From positions 16,965,009 through 17,029,008 of the forward strand of contig CM075938.1 in NCBI GenBank assembly GCA_038030265.1: 64,000 bases of DNA. The letters are read 5' to 3'. Of the stretch, positions 33,705 through 44,922 are shown in pieces. Position 1 is the stretch's first letter. Every line of letters begins with the position of its first letter. The notes under the pieces are model-generated. The model ran no database searches and had not been told where the DNA came from. It saw only the letters and a program-made list of their open reading frames with translations. The position numbers were made by a program, and so were the translations under genes. This DNA comes from Corythucha ciliata (lineage: Eukaryota > Arthropoda > Insecta > Hemiptera > Tingidae).

Positions 33705-36127
33705 TACAGTAACGATATAAATTGTGCCGAAACCAATTTTTACCCTTCACTTCGGGGTATCATCAATGGTTGTCTGGATGGCCTGATCCAGACAAAAGAT
33801 TTCTGGAGCCATCCAGGATTTCTGAAGACCAGAACGTGTGGATGAAAACTATTTTGAGATAATTCAATAATACACATGTGGTGAAGACAACTTTTTTAGA
33901 TTTTATAAACACACACGACATCTTCGCAATTAAAAAAAACACAAGACTCTTAGGGAAGGGTGGGTGGGGGGTTAACGCCTATCGCCTCACCAGTATTTGA
34001 GGCCCAGAACCGCCACTGGCCACTGATCGGTCCATTCTTGTACGCTGTTGACATGCCGCTGGAGTTTCGTGGATGCAACTATATGCCCGATGTATCGCGA
34101 GTGAGTATTGCATAGTCGTCTGCGAACATTGCTGCGCTACTATCTTGGGATGTAGGGATGTCACAGACGTATAATAGATAGAGGATGGGCCCCCAAACGC
34201 TTCCTTGGGGCACTGATGCAGTTATCCCACAGCTCGGAGACTGGGCACCGTCGCACTTTACGTGGAAAGATCTTTTTGTGATGAGTCTTTGGATCAACCT
34301 GAAATAGATGTCCGATAGCAATGGTTTCAGCTTATAGAGCAGGCCTGGATGCCAAACTCGATCGAAAGCTTGCTTCGTATCGATGAACAGTGCGAGGCAA
34401 ACCTCTTTATTTTCAAAAGAATCGAGTATTTCTTCAACAACTCTATGTAACTGCTGCTGGCAAGAGTGGTGGTGACGAAACCCGAACTGGAAATCAGGTA
34501 TGGACGGGGCATTAAAGGCACTAGCCGGGGGAGTAGAAGCCTCTCGAAGATTTTGGAGAATATGGTTAACAGGCTGATTGGGCGGTATCCTGTCGGGTCA
34601 TTTGTTGGTTTGTTCGGTTTTGGAACCATGATTATTTCCGCGTGTTTCCAACGAGAAGGAAAATAGTTAGTACGAAGGATCGCGTTATATGTATATTTGT
34701 GTTAGGAACACAAGCGTTTTCGTGGGAATGTTCTTCAACAGGGGCTGTGTAATACGATCCAGGAGATTTGTTGGTTGGCGACCTTTTAATTGCGTTCTCC
34801 ACTTGATTCAGAGTGAAGAATTCCTTAAACGGGAATAATACGAGTGGCTCGGTAACTTCTTCTTCAATTCGCTTATGAAAATCCGGTAGATGACTTGGGT
34901 TTGGTGTAAATTGTTTGGTGATCAGTCTCGAGAATAATGTTGTTTTTTCCTCGGCTGTGGAGTACCATCTGCCGTTGTGCTTGAGAGGCGGTATAGCTTT
35001 AGACTGTTTCATTAACATTTTTGCTTTTCCGTAGAGTGAGCCATCCTTTCTGTCCAGGAGCAAGAGTGAATTCTTCCTGTCGTCACCGTCTATTTCTTCT
35101 AGTGCCTTTTTCAGTTCGTTTGTGGCTTCGTTATATGCCCGTTTATGGGGAGGATATTTTGTTTGTTGCCACAAGCTACGCGCTCTATGTTTCGCGTGTA
35201 CTAGTTGGGATACATGTGCGGGCGTATATGCGGAGACTTTATGGCTAGGAACCTTGTGTGTAGTATTTGCTTCTGTAACTGCGTAGTGTATGTTATGAGT
35301 AAGTTTGCTTACTGCTTTGTCAATGTCCGCAGGAGTTTTGAGAGGCACGGCCAGATCCGTTATTTCATTCAGAATAGCTTTATAGTGTTTCCAGTTGAAG
35401 GGGTGTATTATAAGTCTATCAGGTTGTTGCATGGTATAGTATCGTTGGTCAAATTCATCAGGACCGGGTAGTGGTCTGATGATAAGGCATGCAGGACACG
35501 AACATTTGGTGCCATGTTGTTTATCCCTTTTCCTAGGAATATGTCCAGCACATCTGGAGAATGTCTTGTGTTTGCTGGGTAGTGGGTCGGCTCTAGTGGG
35601 TGAAAAACTTCGAGTTTCAATTGGTGTACTGTGTCGCAGAGAAGTCTTCCTCTTGGGTTGGTTGTGGCGGAGGCCCAGCGGGCATGTTTTGCGTTGTAGT
35701 CTCCCCCCATGAGAAATTGAGTTTCATTTCGTGTGTAATTCCCTAAACCGTACTCATAGGAAGTTTGTGGTCCTGTCTATCGGGGGCTGAATAGAAAGCA
35801 CCAAATATGTAATGTTCGCCACTAATTTTGATGCCGATTCGAGCTACTTGGGCTTCTTGCTCACAAATAGGAAGTATTTCAACATGAGCTATACATCGCT
35901 TTATAAGAACAGCTGAGCACCTTGGCGAGTGCCCGACGGATGATCTGCTCTGTAGATTTTATAATTAGGGATGCAAAAATTGATCTGTTGTGCCAATTTG
36001 GTTTCTGTGATGAGTGCCACGTCTACGTCATGTTGATTCAAGAAGAGTTTCAGTTCGTGGTATTTATTGTTCAACCCCTGGCTATTCCACGTGATAATTA
36101 TTAGATTGCTGTTTATCGATGAGGACG

Positions 36128-37247
36128 TCATTTGATGAGCTTTGGGAGAACTTGGGTAAGAAGGGTGATCAGGGGTTGTAGTATGCTGATGAGCTGGTCA
36201 ATTTTTGAGTATATGTTAGCGATTTCGGAGTTGTTGGGCTGATTAACGGAGAGTTCTGGGTTTTGGTGTGCGGTGACTTGGGCGAAAGAAGTGGGCTTGG
36301 CCCAATGGTTCTTGCTAATTGTAGCAGAATTTTGTAAAGGGGGAAAACTGTTTTGAGCCAATTGAAACGATGTGTTAAGGCCCATGGTCGGTTCCGGATT
36401 ATTATAGTTTTAACGCCTGATTTTCTGTAGGTTGAGTTGTATCGGGCACCCTTTATAATTTGCCGTGTGGCTACCTTTGCAGTTTGAACATACAGGGGGG
36501 TCTTTTGCTTGCTTTGTACAGGATTCACTGCTATGCTGACCATTGCATTTAACGCAAAGCGGGCTTCTGTGGCAATAGTTTTTGGAATGGCCATAGGCTT
36601 GGCATTTTGTGCATTGCAGAACAGACCGCTTTGGTTTGGGTGGCTCGATTTTTATAACAGCGTTCCCGAGTCTATTTATATTGTAAACTTCAGAATTTTT
36701 AGGGTTGGGCTTTAGGTCCACAAAGATCAGAAACATAGGTTTTTTTGGTAACCGGGTGTAACGCTGGGGTGGCCTGCACTGGTTCAAAACTAAGGCTTTT
36801 TAGGTCGTTCATTATTGACGCTGTACCAGTAGTGTGATGAAGTCATCGGATTACTATGCGGAAATTACGACCGTCTTTAATTTGGTATGTATGGAATTCA
36901 GCATTGTTGGTTTCCAGGTACTTAGTTATAGATCTATATCCGTCGATGGTTTCAGTATTCAGCCTCACTGAGTCGGATGTAGTGCGATATGTAAAATTAC
37001 CGAGGTTAAGTGCGCGAATTTCTGTAATGAAGCGATTTATATTGGCAATATTATACACGTATAGGGGGGGACATTTGTCTTTATTCACGTTTGCCCCGTT
37101 GTTCCTATCTTCCATTGCTTCTCCGTGATCGCCGTTAATTGGCTAAAGGCGAAAAAGGATTTCGTGTAGTAATGTAGTTGTAGGTGGAGCGTCAATACGG
37201 GGACGTTTGGCTTTATTGGTTGAGTCACCTGGAGTATCGTTACCCAT
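36128..37247 (-). pseudogene. Jockey ORF1 (gag-like, Pre-C2HC and three zinc knuckles), broken
   Basis: ATG at 37247 starts a polar N-terminus with a basic K-R-P-R motif. After a stop, the frame from 37115 holds an R-x-V-I-R strand typical of the Pre-C2HC nucleic-acid-binding region, followed in another frame by F-V-D-L-K-P-N-P. Three CCHC knuckles follow at about 36600-36430 (C-T-K-C-Q-A-Y-G-H, C-V-K-C-N-G-Q-H, C-S-N-C-K-G-S-H). The C-terminal part (36385-36128) is a leucine-rich, probably helical tail. ORF1 proteins coat the element RNA. Confidence 0.85.
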
Positions 37248-37629
37248 CTTGATTAGTTGTAATGAAACTGGCAACAGGCGTAAATATTTTCAGTGAACTG
37301 TTGATCCAGTGGTGAGTTCTGTGTAGGTAAACAAAGCGCGATAAACTAAACGCGGACCGTTACCCGGAGAGATCACGGGCACAATAATTAAGTCCACGAC
37401 TGTACTTGAAAAATAAATGAGATTAAGTAAGAGTTCTAGGAAAAATAAAAAAGAATAACAATAAACAGAGAACTATAATAGTAATCACAGTAAATAGAGA
37501 CTAGAGCGGTATGTTTTCACTTCGAGTGACAAAGGACAACTGTTGGTCCTCGACTCGCGGATGGACCTCACTGGCTCGCTCCGGAGTCCAGAAAATGGGT
37601 CAAATCCAATGACACCACGAAATACTTAT

Positions 37630-37850
37630 TTTTTAAATTAATAAATTAATTAGACTGATGTTATTCTGACGACCATGGAAGGGAATAGCCCAACACGATT
37701 CGAGTTTCGAGAAAAAATGGCTCCCAGGCGGGGCTTGAACCCGCAACCTCTGGATTACCAGTCCAGCACGCTCCCAATTGCGCCACGGAGACGCCTTTGA
37801 GAGTCGTATTCAGAGGGATAAGCTAAGCCGAACCACACCCGGGACCATGG
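37630..37850 (-). repeat. Diverged single copy of the tRNA-bearing repeat (SINE-like)
   Basis: Matches the 322-bp unit of the 8.5-kb array from the AATTAATTA-rich part through the tRNA-like region to ACCACACCCGGGACC, with scattered differences. The tRNA-like part is 37720-37792, again anticodon loop CTGGTAA. The right-hand partner of the flanking inverted repeat is lost. A dispersed, diverged copy argues that the unit is a tRNA-derived SINE. Confidence 0.75.
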
Positions 37851-37999
37851 TCTCCGTCTCCGTTATTAGAGCGCTCGGGCACTTAAACAATAAAATTAAG
37901 ACCCGAAACACGCATGGCTTAGGGCTAAAAAGTGGCATTGCCAAGGATATTCGACCATAGGACTTCTAATTTTCTGAGTATTCGACAAGCTCTAATAGA

Positions 38000-38560
38000 G
38001 CTGGATAGCCTGTTAGAAAATCCACCGCCACTAAAAATGCCCCAAAACTTGCAATTTTCCTAAAACTAAGTCCCTGAGCTTGCAATTTCTCTTGAATTAA
38101 TACCCGAAGTTCCTAAACTTTCAATTTCGGAAACTAGTAATATTGCTCGCATTAGGACCCAAATTTTCAAACTCAGAAATATTCAGTATACTTAAATGTT
38201 GCAATTACACGGCTAATCGCCAGCCAGGGCATGGAATTATTCGGTGACGCGACAGCCCAGAGTCCGCGACATTTACAAAAAATTAGGCCTGAAATTTGCA
38301 ATTTTGCCAAAATTGCGCCTGTTAACATCTAATTTTACAGATATTTGCCTAAAAATGTAGCAATTTTGTTGGGGTAACGCATGTGGGCCTTGTCATCACG
38401 AGGTTCGTCATGGCCAGCGAGCCCGGAGTCCTGCAATTTCTCCGGAATGAGGACCCGTAAATTGCATAATTTTTCTGGAATTAAGGCCCGAAACTTGCAT
38501 GTTTGGAATTGTGACCCTTAACTTTCAATTTTGTAACAGTAAGATCCGGAAATTCCAAGT
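38000..38560 (+). repeat. Degenerate quasi-tandem repeat, family delta
   Basis: Recurring theme of AGGCCCGAAACTTGCAATTTT with variants, at irregular 30-50-bp spacing. Confidence 0.55.
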
Positions 38561-38829
38561 TCGTGGGTTATCATCGCTATGACCTGAGCTGGGGCCGGCT
38601 AGCCTGTGTCCCACCGCTACAAAATTGTCTCTAAAACAACAATTTTGTTTCACATTTGTCCCTAAACTTGCGAATACATGTATACACAATCACAGGAGGA
38701 TATCACAGTTTGTTATAACGTTGATGCACATTAGTCTTCCACTAAGAGAAAGCAGTTTTTGCTTTAACCCTCCGTCGGGCGCACCTCATCTCTCAGATGA
38801 CCCAGCCACATTTTTCGATCTACAGCATC

Positions 38830-38945
38830 GACCTCGAGGATTAATTACAAATTACCAATTACTTTTCACTTCCACGAATAATTACAAATTACAATTACTG
38901 TAATTGAATTACTTTTTCAATTAGGTACCAATTACCCAAGAGCTG
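38830..38945. repeat. AATTAC-rich low-complexity block
   Basis: Many copies of AATTAC and its complement. Similar blocks lie at about 39675-39790 and 40140-40200, on both sides of the hairpin at 39.8 kb. Confidence 0.6.
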
Positions 38946-39102
38946 GATTTGTGGAACACGCAAGCGTCTTGATCTTGTTCACTGTCATTTTTTTAGTGCG
39001 TCCAGTCAACAATCAAACGTCAGAACAGATCTATGAGATAGGAAGCAGGAACAGCATAGCCCCAAGTTTGCCAACATGCCAAGCGCATCGCATGAGTAGG
39101 GT

Positions 39103-39246
39103 TGCGAACTGTCCTGGAGTATCCCGGATAGTCATAATTTGCTAATTTGGCTAATTTTGTCCCATATCCCGGCCTGCGAACTGCCCCTGGGTACTCCGGA
39201 TAGTCATAGTTTGCTAATTTGGCTAATTTTGTCCCGCGCCCTGGCC
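39103..39246 (+). repeat. Two-copy 72-bp tandem duplication
   Basis: TGCGAACT begins both units (39103 and 39175), each continuing with a GG(A/T)TAGTCATA phrase and a TTTGCTAATTTGGC phrase. The two copies differ at a few positions. Confidence 0.85.
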
Positions 39247-39783
39247 AAGGACGTCCTGGGACGCAACATGTCCCGGATTCTATTTTTTTGAAATTGTGCA
39301 TGCGATACCTAACTCTCAGAGAGCTTTGCAATGGCAACTTTATGTGGTTCGATATTTTTGAGCTTTGAGAATTTTGTGGTTAGAGCTGGATTGGCGTTTC
39401 TTGTGGTTCGAGCTTTTTGTGGTGTCAGCTTTCTGTGGCTCGAGCTTTTTGTTGTTGGGGTTTCGATCTTTGAAACTTGTGTACCGTTTTTCTCAAATTT
39501 CAAATTGGCAAATTTTGGATTGGGACGCTCGAGGGTATCGCTCGTGTCATAATTACTTTGAAACTCTTATTTCTCAGTGAATTTCATGCAAAAACTCCTC
39601 CGAAAGCTCTAAGTAAGGCGCGAAATGTTACCCGCTGAGTTTTCGAAATAATATTGGTTCTGATGATGGGAATGCAATTGGTAATTGTTAATTATAAATT
39701 ACTTCGAAAAAGTGTTTTTAATATCACATTACCAATTACCAATAAATTCAATAATACCAATCCAAATAAATACCAATAAATCA

Positions 39784-40103
39784 CGATGAAATGGATCGGT
39801 GTTGTCTCCCAACGAAGTTTTGTTTATTATACTTAACAAAAGCTTTTCACCTTCTTAGAGGCATCATCAGTGTTAATCAGGATTGACACATGAAATTTGA
39901 GTAAGACTAGATAAATATCACAGTGTTTAGCACAGACAGTGTTAGTACAGACAAAGTGTTCAACCAAACACTGTGATATTTATCTAGTCTTACTCAAATT
40001 TCATGTTTGATTAACACTGATGATGTCTCTAAGAAGGTGAAAAGCTTTTGTTAAGTATAATAAACAAAACTTCGTTGGGAGACAACACCGTTTCATTTCA
40101 TCG
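39784..40103. mobile_element. 320-bp foldback element with hammerhead-like core
   Basis: Arms 39784-39929 and 39966-40103 are almost perfect inverted copies around a 36-bp loop. Each arm, read towards its outer end, has CTGATGA, then a short potential stem with GCCT/AGGT, then GAAA. That is the spacing of a hammerhead ribozyme core. Such ribozymes are known in Penelope-like elements and related repeats. Stem III is not convincing. The AATTAC-rich flanks on both sides suggest insertion into such a block. Confidence 0.7.
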
Positions 40104-40264
40104 TATTTGACGAACCCAACAACACCGCCCTTCTCTCATACATGATGACCAATAAATCAATTACAAATTACCAATTACTAATATTGTAATTGAATTACGT
40201 AATTCAACACACACCTGCCTGTCACCTGCCTGTGCTGGTGACGCTGGTGTCTTGAGGCTTGCTT

Positions 40265-40987
40265 TCAAATTAGTGAGGTCTGGCAAGACCTTGCACTTCC
40301 GGATTGAATAGGATCTCTTCATGGAGAGTAATCAGAACTGGAAAATGATCCGAGCTGAGTTCATGGACAACGCTTACGTCTGATACTTTCCTCAGGACTT
40401 ATTTCCCCAGGAAGAAAGTGAGTTGGCTCCAAAGGAAAGAACACATCAAGGTTGAATTGGTTGACAAAATCATAAAGAATCAATCCAAAAAGGCAATCAA
40501 AGAGGCAATATGAGAGCCGCCGAAAAGGAGTGGTGAGCTCATGACATCCAGGATTCCCATGAAGTCAGCGGTGCACAATTTTTGTATATTGGTGCCGAGT
40601 GGAAGGACCCAAGCTGCACAGTTGTTCCATTTGCGAATCGGAGCTGTATTCGACTGGTTTGAAGTTCTTCCTCCTATAGATGGGTAGTTCATCAGAATCT
40701 ATACCGTTTTTAACAATGACGGCTGATCCTCCTTGACTAGAACCGCTTGGATGGTCCGACCGATAAACTCTGTAGCTCGAGAGACTGAAATTACATGCAG
40801 GTGAAAGTTTGGTTTCGGTCAAGAGTAAGACGTCTATGATGTATTGTCGGAGAAACAATTCAAGTTCATAGATAAATTGTTCCGTGCTCCTCCGTAGTTC
40901 CATAATGCAAATATTTATTTGATTTTCACGAAGTTGCGGATTAATCATTCTTTGAATAAGGCGTAAGGAGTGAAACGAGTTGATCAA
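40265..40987 (-). pseudogene. Jockey ORF2 endonuclease fragment
   Basis: The frame from 40987 gives E-L-E-L-F-L-R-Q-Y and L-L-T-E-T-K-L-S, the start of the AP-type endonuclease, then Y-R-V-Y-R-S-D-H-P-S-G. In other frames F-M-G-I-L-D-V near 40560 and S-S-D-H-F-P-V near 40360 are the end of the same domain. Nothing of the RT remains. Confidence 0.8.
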
Positions 40988-41089
40988 ATTTGGCTTCAGA
41001 ACATGTCTGATACTTGATGGGCTGGTGGGCTCAAAACGTTGGCCTATGTTTTCCCAAGTAGGACACTATTTTGCTGGCTATCAGTTGGT

Positions 41090-41996
41090 GTTTTTAAGGT
41101 CGCACGGGAAGTTTCTTTCGCTTGTTTTGCGACATTTTTCAATGTTTGCATATTCCGGCGCAGGGAATATTGAAGTTTCTTGCGCATCGGACAACCTTTA
41201 TAGCTTGTCCAGTATATGGTCCTTTGCAATTAACGCAAACAGGGGGGGGGGAGCCTCATGTGGCTCGGTAAATTAGTCCATGGTATGATTCCCATATAGC
41301 ACTTGACGCATCGAGGAGCCTGATTACAGTAATGTTTAGTGTGTCAAAAATTTTGACACTTTCGGCACTGTGCCATAGAGCGTTTAGGTTTAGGTTTTGG
41401 GGGCTCTACTTTGATTTTGGCATAGTGGATAGAGGCAAGTTCAAAGATGGTGGAGTTTATGGGGTTAGGTTTTAAGCCTAAGAAGATGAGCGGCAAAGGA
41501 TATTTGGTAACTGGGTGATGAATTGGAACCATTTGAACGGGCTCCAAACCAAGAGAACGGAGTTCAGTCATCATGGCGGCTGGTTCACACGAGTAGTGGA
41601 GACCTCTGACTACTACTTCAAAGTTCCGTTCGGAGCGCGCCTGGAACGAATAGAATTTGGCTTTGTTTTGCTGCGAGTGTGATGTGACTTTTCTGTAGTC
41701 TTCTGCAGTTTCAAGAGTCAGTTTGACTTTGCCATTGTTGGTTATGTAAATTTAGTGAATCCTGAGTCGTTGGATTCCTCATAAGAATATTAATATCGCT
41801 GACATTGGGAACATAGATAGGGGGTGGAGTTGGTGTTTTGTCCTATCCTTCCCTCATTAGTGGGCGTCGAGTTAATTTCCATGTTGCCACTCAGAGGAGA
41901 GAATTTATTTTGAGTGAAGAAGGGAGATAAAACGGTTTGATCATTTTTCCGTTTTTTTGCGGAATGATGCCCGCTTGAATCTTCGCCTTCTCCCAT
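41090..41996 (-). pseudogene. Jockey ORF1, second copy, broken
   Basis: ATG at 41996 opens a frame with K-K-R-K-N-D and a Ser/Asn-rich N-terminus. After interruptions, 41574-41344 carries F-L-G-L-K-P-N-P and the first zinc knuckle C-R-K-C-Q-N-F, followed by a stop. Further Cys residues (C-N-Q-A-P-R-C-V-K-C) and a lysine-rich C-terminal part follow at 41340-41044. The layout is the same as the ORF1 at 36.1-37.2 kb, with at least three breaks. Confidence 0.75.
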
Positions 41997-41999
41997 TGA

Positions 42000-44540
42000 G
42001 AAGATTATACATTGCTGGCCGAAGGGCAGTATGAATAAATAGAATTGTTTTAAATTGAAATATTCAGTGATATAAATAAATGATATAAAAAATCAAAATC
42101 AACAACAACAACAACGTATTAAGATTGCCGGTCACCAGCCAAAGGTGCTGGGAAAAACAAAGATAATGTTGACTCAATAATGAACGAACCAACGAGGTGT
42201 GCACACGTTGAAGGCTGGTGCAGAATAAGCCGGCAGTCTCGCCGTTTTTTAGCTCCAAGTGATGTTATCATGAAAAGTTTATCGCACACGAAAGAGCGAC
42301 GGTGAAGGGTTCAAAGCAGGTAGGGGAAAGAAGAAAAATCCTTTGTCGCAAATTTTCGTGCCCAGATTTGCTGATTTTGACAATGCGTGGAGCCTCCAAA
42401 AACAGCTGTAGATTTGTACGAAAACATACAGTTTTTGTTGATTTTTAAATATCCTTCGGAGTATTGCGGGGATTTTTTTCCTTTTTTCCTCACTACCCTT
42501 GCGGTAGTGCACAATGAGTGTGTGAATGCAATGTTTACACGGAGACTCTATCCCCCGCAACCCCCACAATCTAGACTGTGTTGCTCGTGAAGGCAATCAT
42601 AGGCAAGGTGAGATCCTTAACGAATATTTATTACAATCCAAACCCTTTTCTACTAAACTATTCGAGAAATGTAATGTTAATTCAATAGGTATCGTAGTCT
42701 TGACAAGAACACGAACTCTTCCTTTATTATAAATTGTAATTTATTCGATTTTGAAGTTAAAAAGTGGGTAAGGGTATAAGGCCGCGAGAATTGAATTATT
42801 AAGGGCTAACTTCACAAGACGAGCTTTCTCACTCTATAACCCTTCTAGTCTTAACTGAAACCTGTTGCGTTTAGCCACTCTCTGACTTATAGTCTACCTG
42901 TGCACGCGAGAAGGACGACTCGCTTCAATCCATCTCCTTTGTAAAAACCACTTTATTCCGGAGCAGCTAATCATCTTAAATTGATGCTTTTAGTTTCGCT
43001 TTGATAAGCGAACGAAATAAAACATTTAATAATATACATATTTTATATTCGTGACATTTTCGTCTCTGATCTCCCACTTACATTAACACGCGGATTAATT
43101 GATTCACTGTAGATCCGTACTAACAACGTATGCGAAGTAAAAATTATTACGAAGGAAAAGTCCCCCCCCCCCCGAAATTCTTCCCCTTCATTTCCATGAA
43201 AAAAAGCGAGACTCACGTCTCGTTTCGGCTTGCTTTTTTCTCATTTACTCGACAGTAACATCTCAAAGATGACTTCCACGAATAATTTCAGAATTACTCA
43301 TGCCCGTATTATTCGAGCAAGAAAATAAGGAGATAGAAGTCTGATTTTGCTTATTTTCTTTCTTTTAAGGAGAACTTACTCCCTGAGAGTACAACAATTT
43401 TTAATGATATCATCCTCGTAAAGAACATAATGATCTCAACGCACTTCCAAATTACGGAAAACGTAGGTTGAAGTCATAACACATTAAATTTTGTTTGATA
43501 TGGAGGACTTTAATTAGGTTGGTGCAACCTATTTACCCTCCTCCTAAAATCAAAAGATCCTCAATAATGAGGCATTTGCTTGAATGCCCGATTTAGGAGA
43601 AAAGTATACCGGTGACCAGAATAATATCATCGGTGTTTGCGACCCGATTGGTGCGTCTGGTGATTTTTAAATAAATTTCAAAGTTCTTCGGGAGGGGATG
43701 GATGGTGCGAGGGGAAATGACGTCAATGTGCAGTTGTGAAGCATTTGAGGGAACTCCAAAATGTTTTGTTTACAATAATAACAAGAAAAATTGACCCCAC
43801 AGAAAACGCGTCTTTACCCCCCCCCCAATATCCCAATATAATGTCCCAATAACATCCATTTCTTTAACTGCCCTTTGACGTAATGAAATCCCCACTCAAT
43901 ATTTTTGAAAAGTCGCTTTTAAAAAAACACTTGATTGATTTCAATGTATAATGTAAGCAACTGTCTTGTTGAAGAGCCCTCTTCCAGAAACACCATTGCT
44001 TGAAAAATGTGGAAGTTCCCCATTGAGAACTCTTTAAATTTACAACTAGCGAATTACTTATACATGAAGACATTCAGCACGTCAACATGTCAGAAACAAA
44101 ACAATAAAAATATATAAAATGCAAGATCTGCACCATTCTTCGAGAAAAGCCATGCGCCACCTCCCCTTGACGCCAGATGGGGAGGAAAAATAGGAAAAGC
44201 CGGCTCTCTTGACGTATATATCTCTCGTGTAAAGACAGTGTGCGTGGAGACGCCGGTTCAAATGGATTCAACTCCGCCATCGACATGCTGGACTTGTTAC
44301 AATTACAACGATACAGAAATCAACTCGTTCTACTTTTACGAGGTTGGTGGCTGCTAAAAAAAAAAATGCGACGCTAGCTAAAAAATTATTTATTTTAAGA
44401 CTGAAAAAAAAAACAAAATACAGGCCACACATACATCAGGTAAACCGGTTACAAAATTTCAAAATTCTTGAAATTTTAGCCGTGAAAGACACTTGTTTTG
44501 TTCTTTCTCATATTGTTAGACACAATTACGGGTATAATAT
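42000..44540. other. Intergenic, no gene recognised
   Basis: Contains a short (AAC)n stretch near 42100 and C runs near 43163 and 43820. The longest frames (about 105 codons at 42279-42596) match nothing known to me. Confidence 0.4.
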
Positions 44541-44546
44541 TTCTAA

Positions 44547-44922
44547 CGTGTCAGTTACTAAGGGCCAATTTCACCACCGAGAGTTAGGTTGGAGTTACCT
44601 AACTCTAACATTGTTTACATAAATAGTGACGCCTTTTTTCAGTTAATTCTGAGTTAACGTAACTCAAACCTTAACTCTTGGTGGTGAAATCCACCATAAG
44701 AGTATAAGTCAAAAAATTGAAGTTTTCAAGAGAGCGTTCCAAACTTTTCAATTTAAATAAAACCCAATCAATATTGTTAGGTACAAGTCCCCTTAGGAAT
44801 AGGAATTCGGTTTTTCTCGTGACTCATACTCTTGAGAACAGAAGAGTAGAGGCAGGCCGTCAAGCTGAGTGCAAGAACGGAAAATGGCTAATTTTTGACT
44901 TATACTCTTAGTAACTGACACG
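44547..44922. mobile_element. Outer MITE, interrupted by another MITE
   Basis: The right end reads inward CGTGTCAGTTACTAAG followed by AGTATAAGTCAAAAATT-like sequence. The left end has the same sequence but is split after TAA by the 135-bp MITE at 44562. Without that insert it is about 240 bp. Target duplication unclear. Confidence 0.85.
44562..44696. mobile_element. 135-bp PIF/Harbinger-type MITE inside the outer MITE
   Basis: Terminal repeats GGGCCAATTTCACCACC and GGTGGTGAAATCCACCA, flanked by TAA at 44559-61 and 44697-99. The intact right arm of the outer MITE shows TAA once, confirming the 3-bp duplication. Confidence 0.93.

Larger units (their letters stand above)
30790..34018. mobile_element. 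hAT-type non-autonomous element with internal insertions
   Basis: Starts CAGTGGCGGTT and ends AACCGCCACTG. The 8-bp GCCACTGA stands directly on both sides (30782-89 and 34019-26), the hAT signature. Removing the element and one copy restores the Jockey reading frame. Without the transposon at 31.27 kb and the MITE at 33.59 kb its own length is about 800 bp. It has no transposase. Confidence 0.93.
30199..36131 (-). pseudogene. Jockey ORF2: endonuclease and reverse transcriptase, frameshifted and split
   Basis: From ATG at 36131: I-I-T-W-N-S-Q-G-L-N-N and T-E-T-K-L (apurinic endonuclease), then G-G-D-Y-N-A-K-H, S-P-D-V-L-D and L-S-S-D-H-Y-P-V near 35700-35430. A linker runs to about 34770 (N-K-S-P-G). 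RT motifs follow: G-Y-R-P-I-S-L-L near 34590, S-V-P-Q-G-S and M-F-A-D-D-Y (catalytic) near 34130. A hAT element then interrupts at 34018-30790. Beyond it R-N-P-E-K-S, Y-L-G-V-H and the C-terminal N-A-P-W-F-V-Q-N and H-R-D-L-D segments run to about 30200. Four or more frame changes are present. Confidence 0.9.
30199..37500 (-). mobile_element. Jockey-clade non-LTR retrotransposon, nearly full length, split by a hAT element
   Basis: On the minus strand: leader upstream of about 37247, ORF1 (37247-36128), ORF2 (36131 to about 30200). Without the 3229-bp hAT insert the body is about 4 kb, the normal size for Jockey. ORF1 stop and ORF2 start overlap in ATGA. Several frameshifts and stops show it is dead. 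The 5' border is uncertain. Confidence 0.88.
40265..41996 (-). mobile_element. 5' part of a second Jockey-clade element, 3' end lost
   Basis: Contains ORF1 and the endonuclease part of ORF2 but no reverse transcriptase. The last recognisable motif is E-L-S-S-D-H-F-P-V near 40360. It is related to but distinct from the element at 30-37 kb. Loss of the 3' rather than the 5' end implies a later deletion. Confidence 0.85.

Noticed and set aside
31259..33716. ATATCGTTACTG and its complement flanking the 2.3-kb transposon and the 114-bp MITE together
   Set aside because: A 12-bp inverted match that does not extend outward; probably chance or part of the hAT interior.
42279..42596. 105-codon minus-strand frame
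   Set aside because: No domain; an overlapping frame of similar length is open too, so there is no coding signal.
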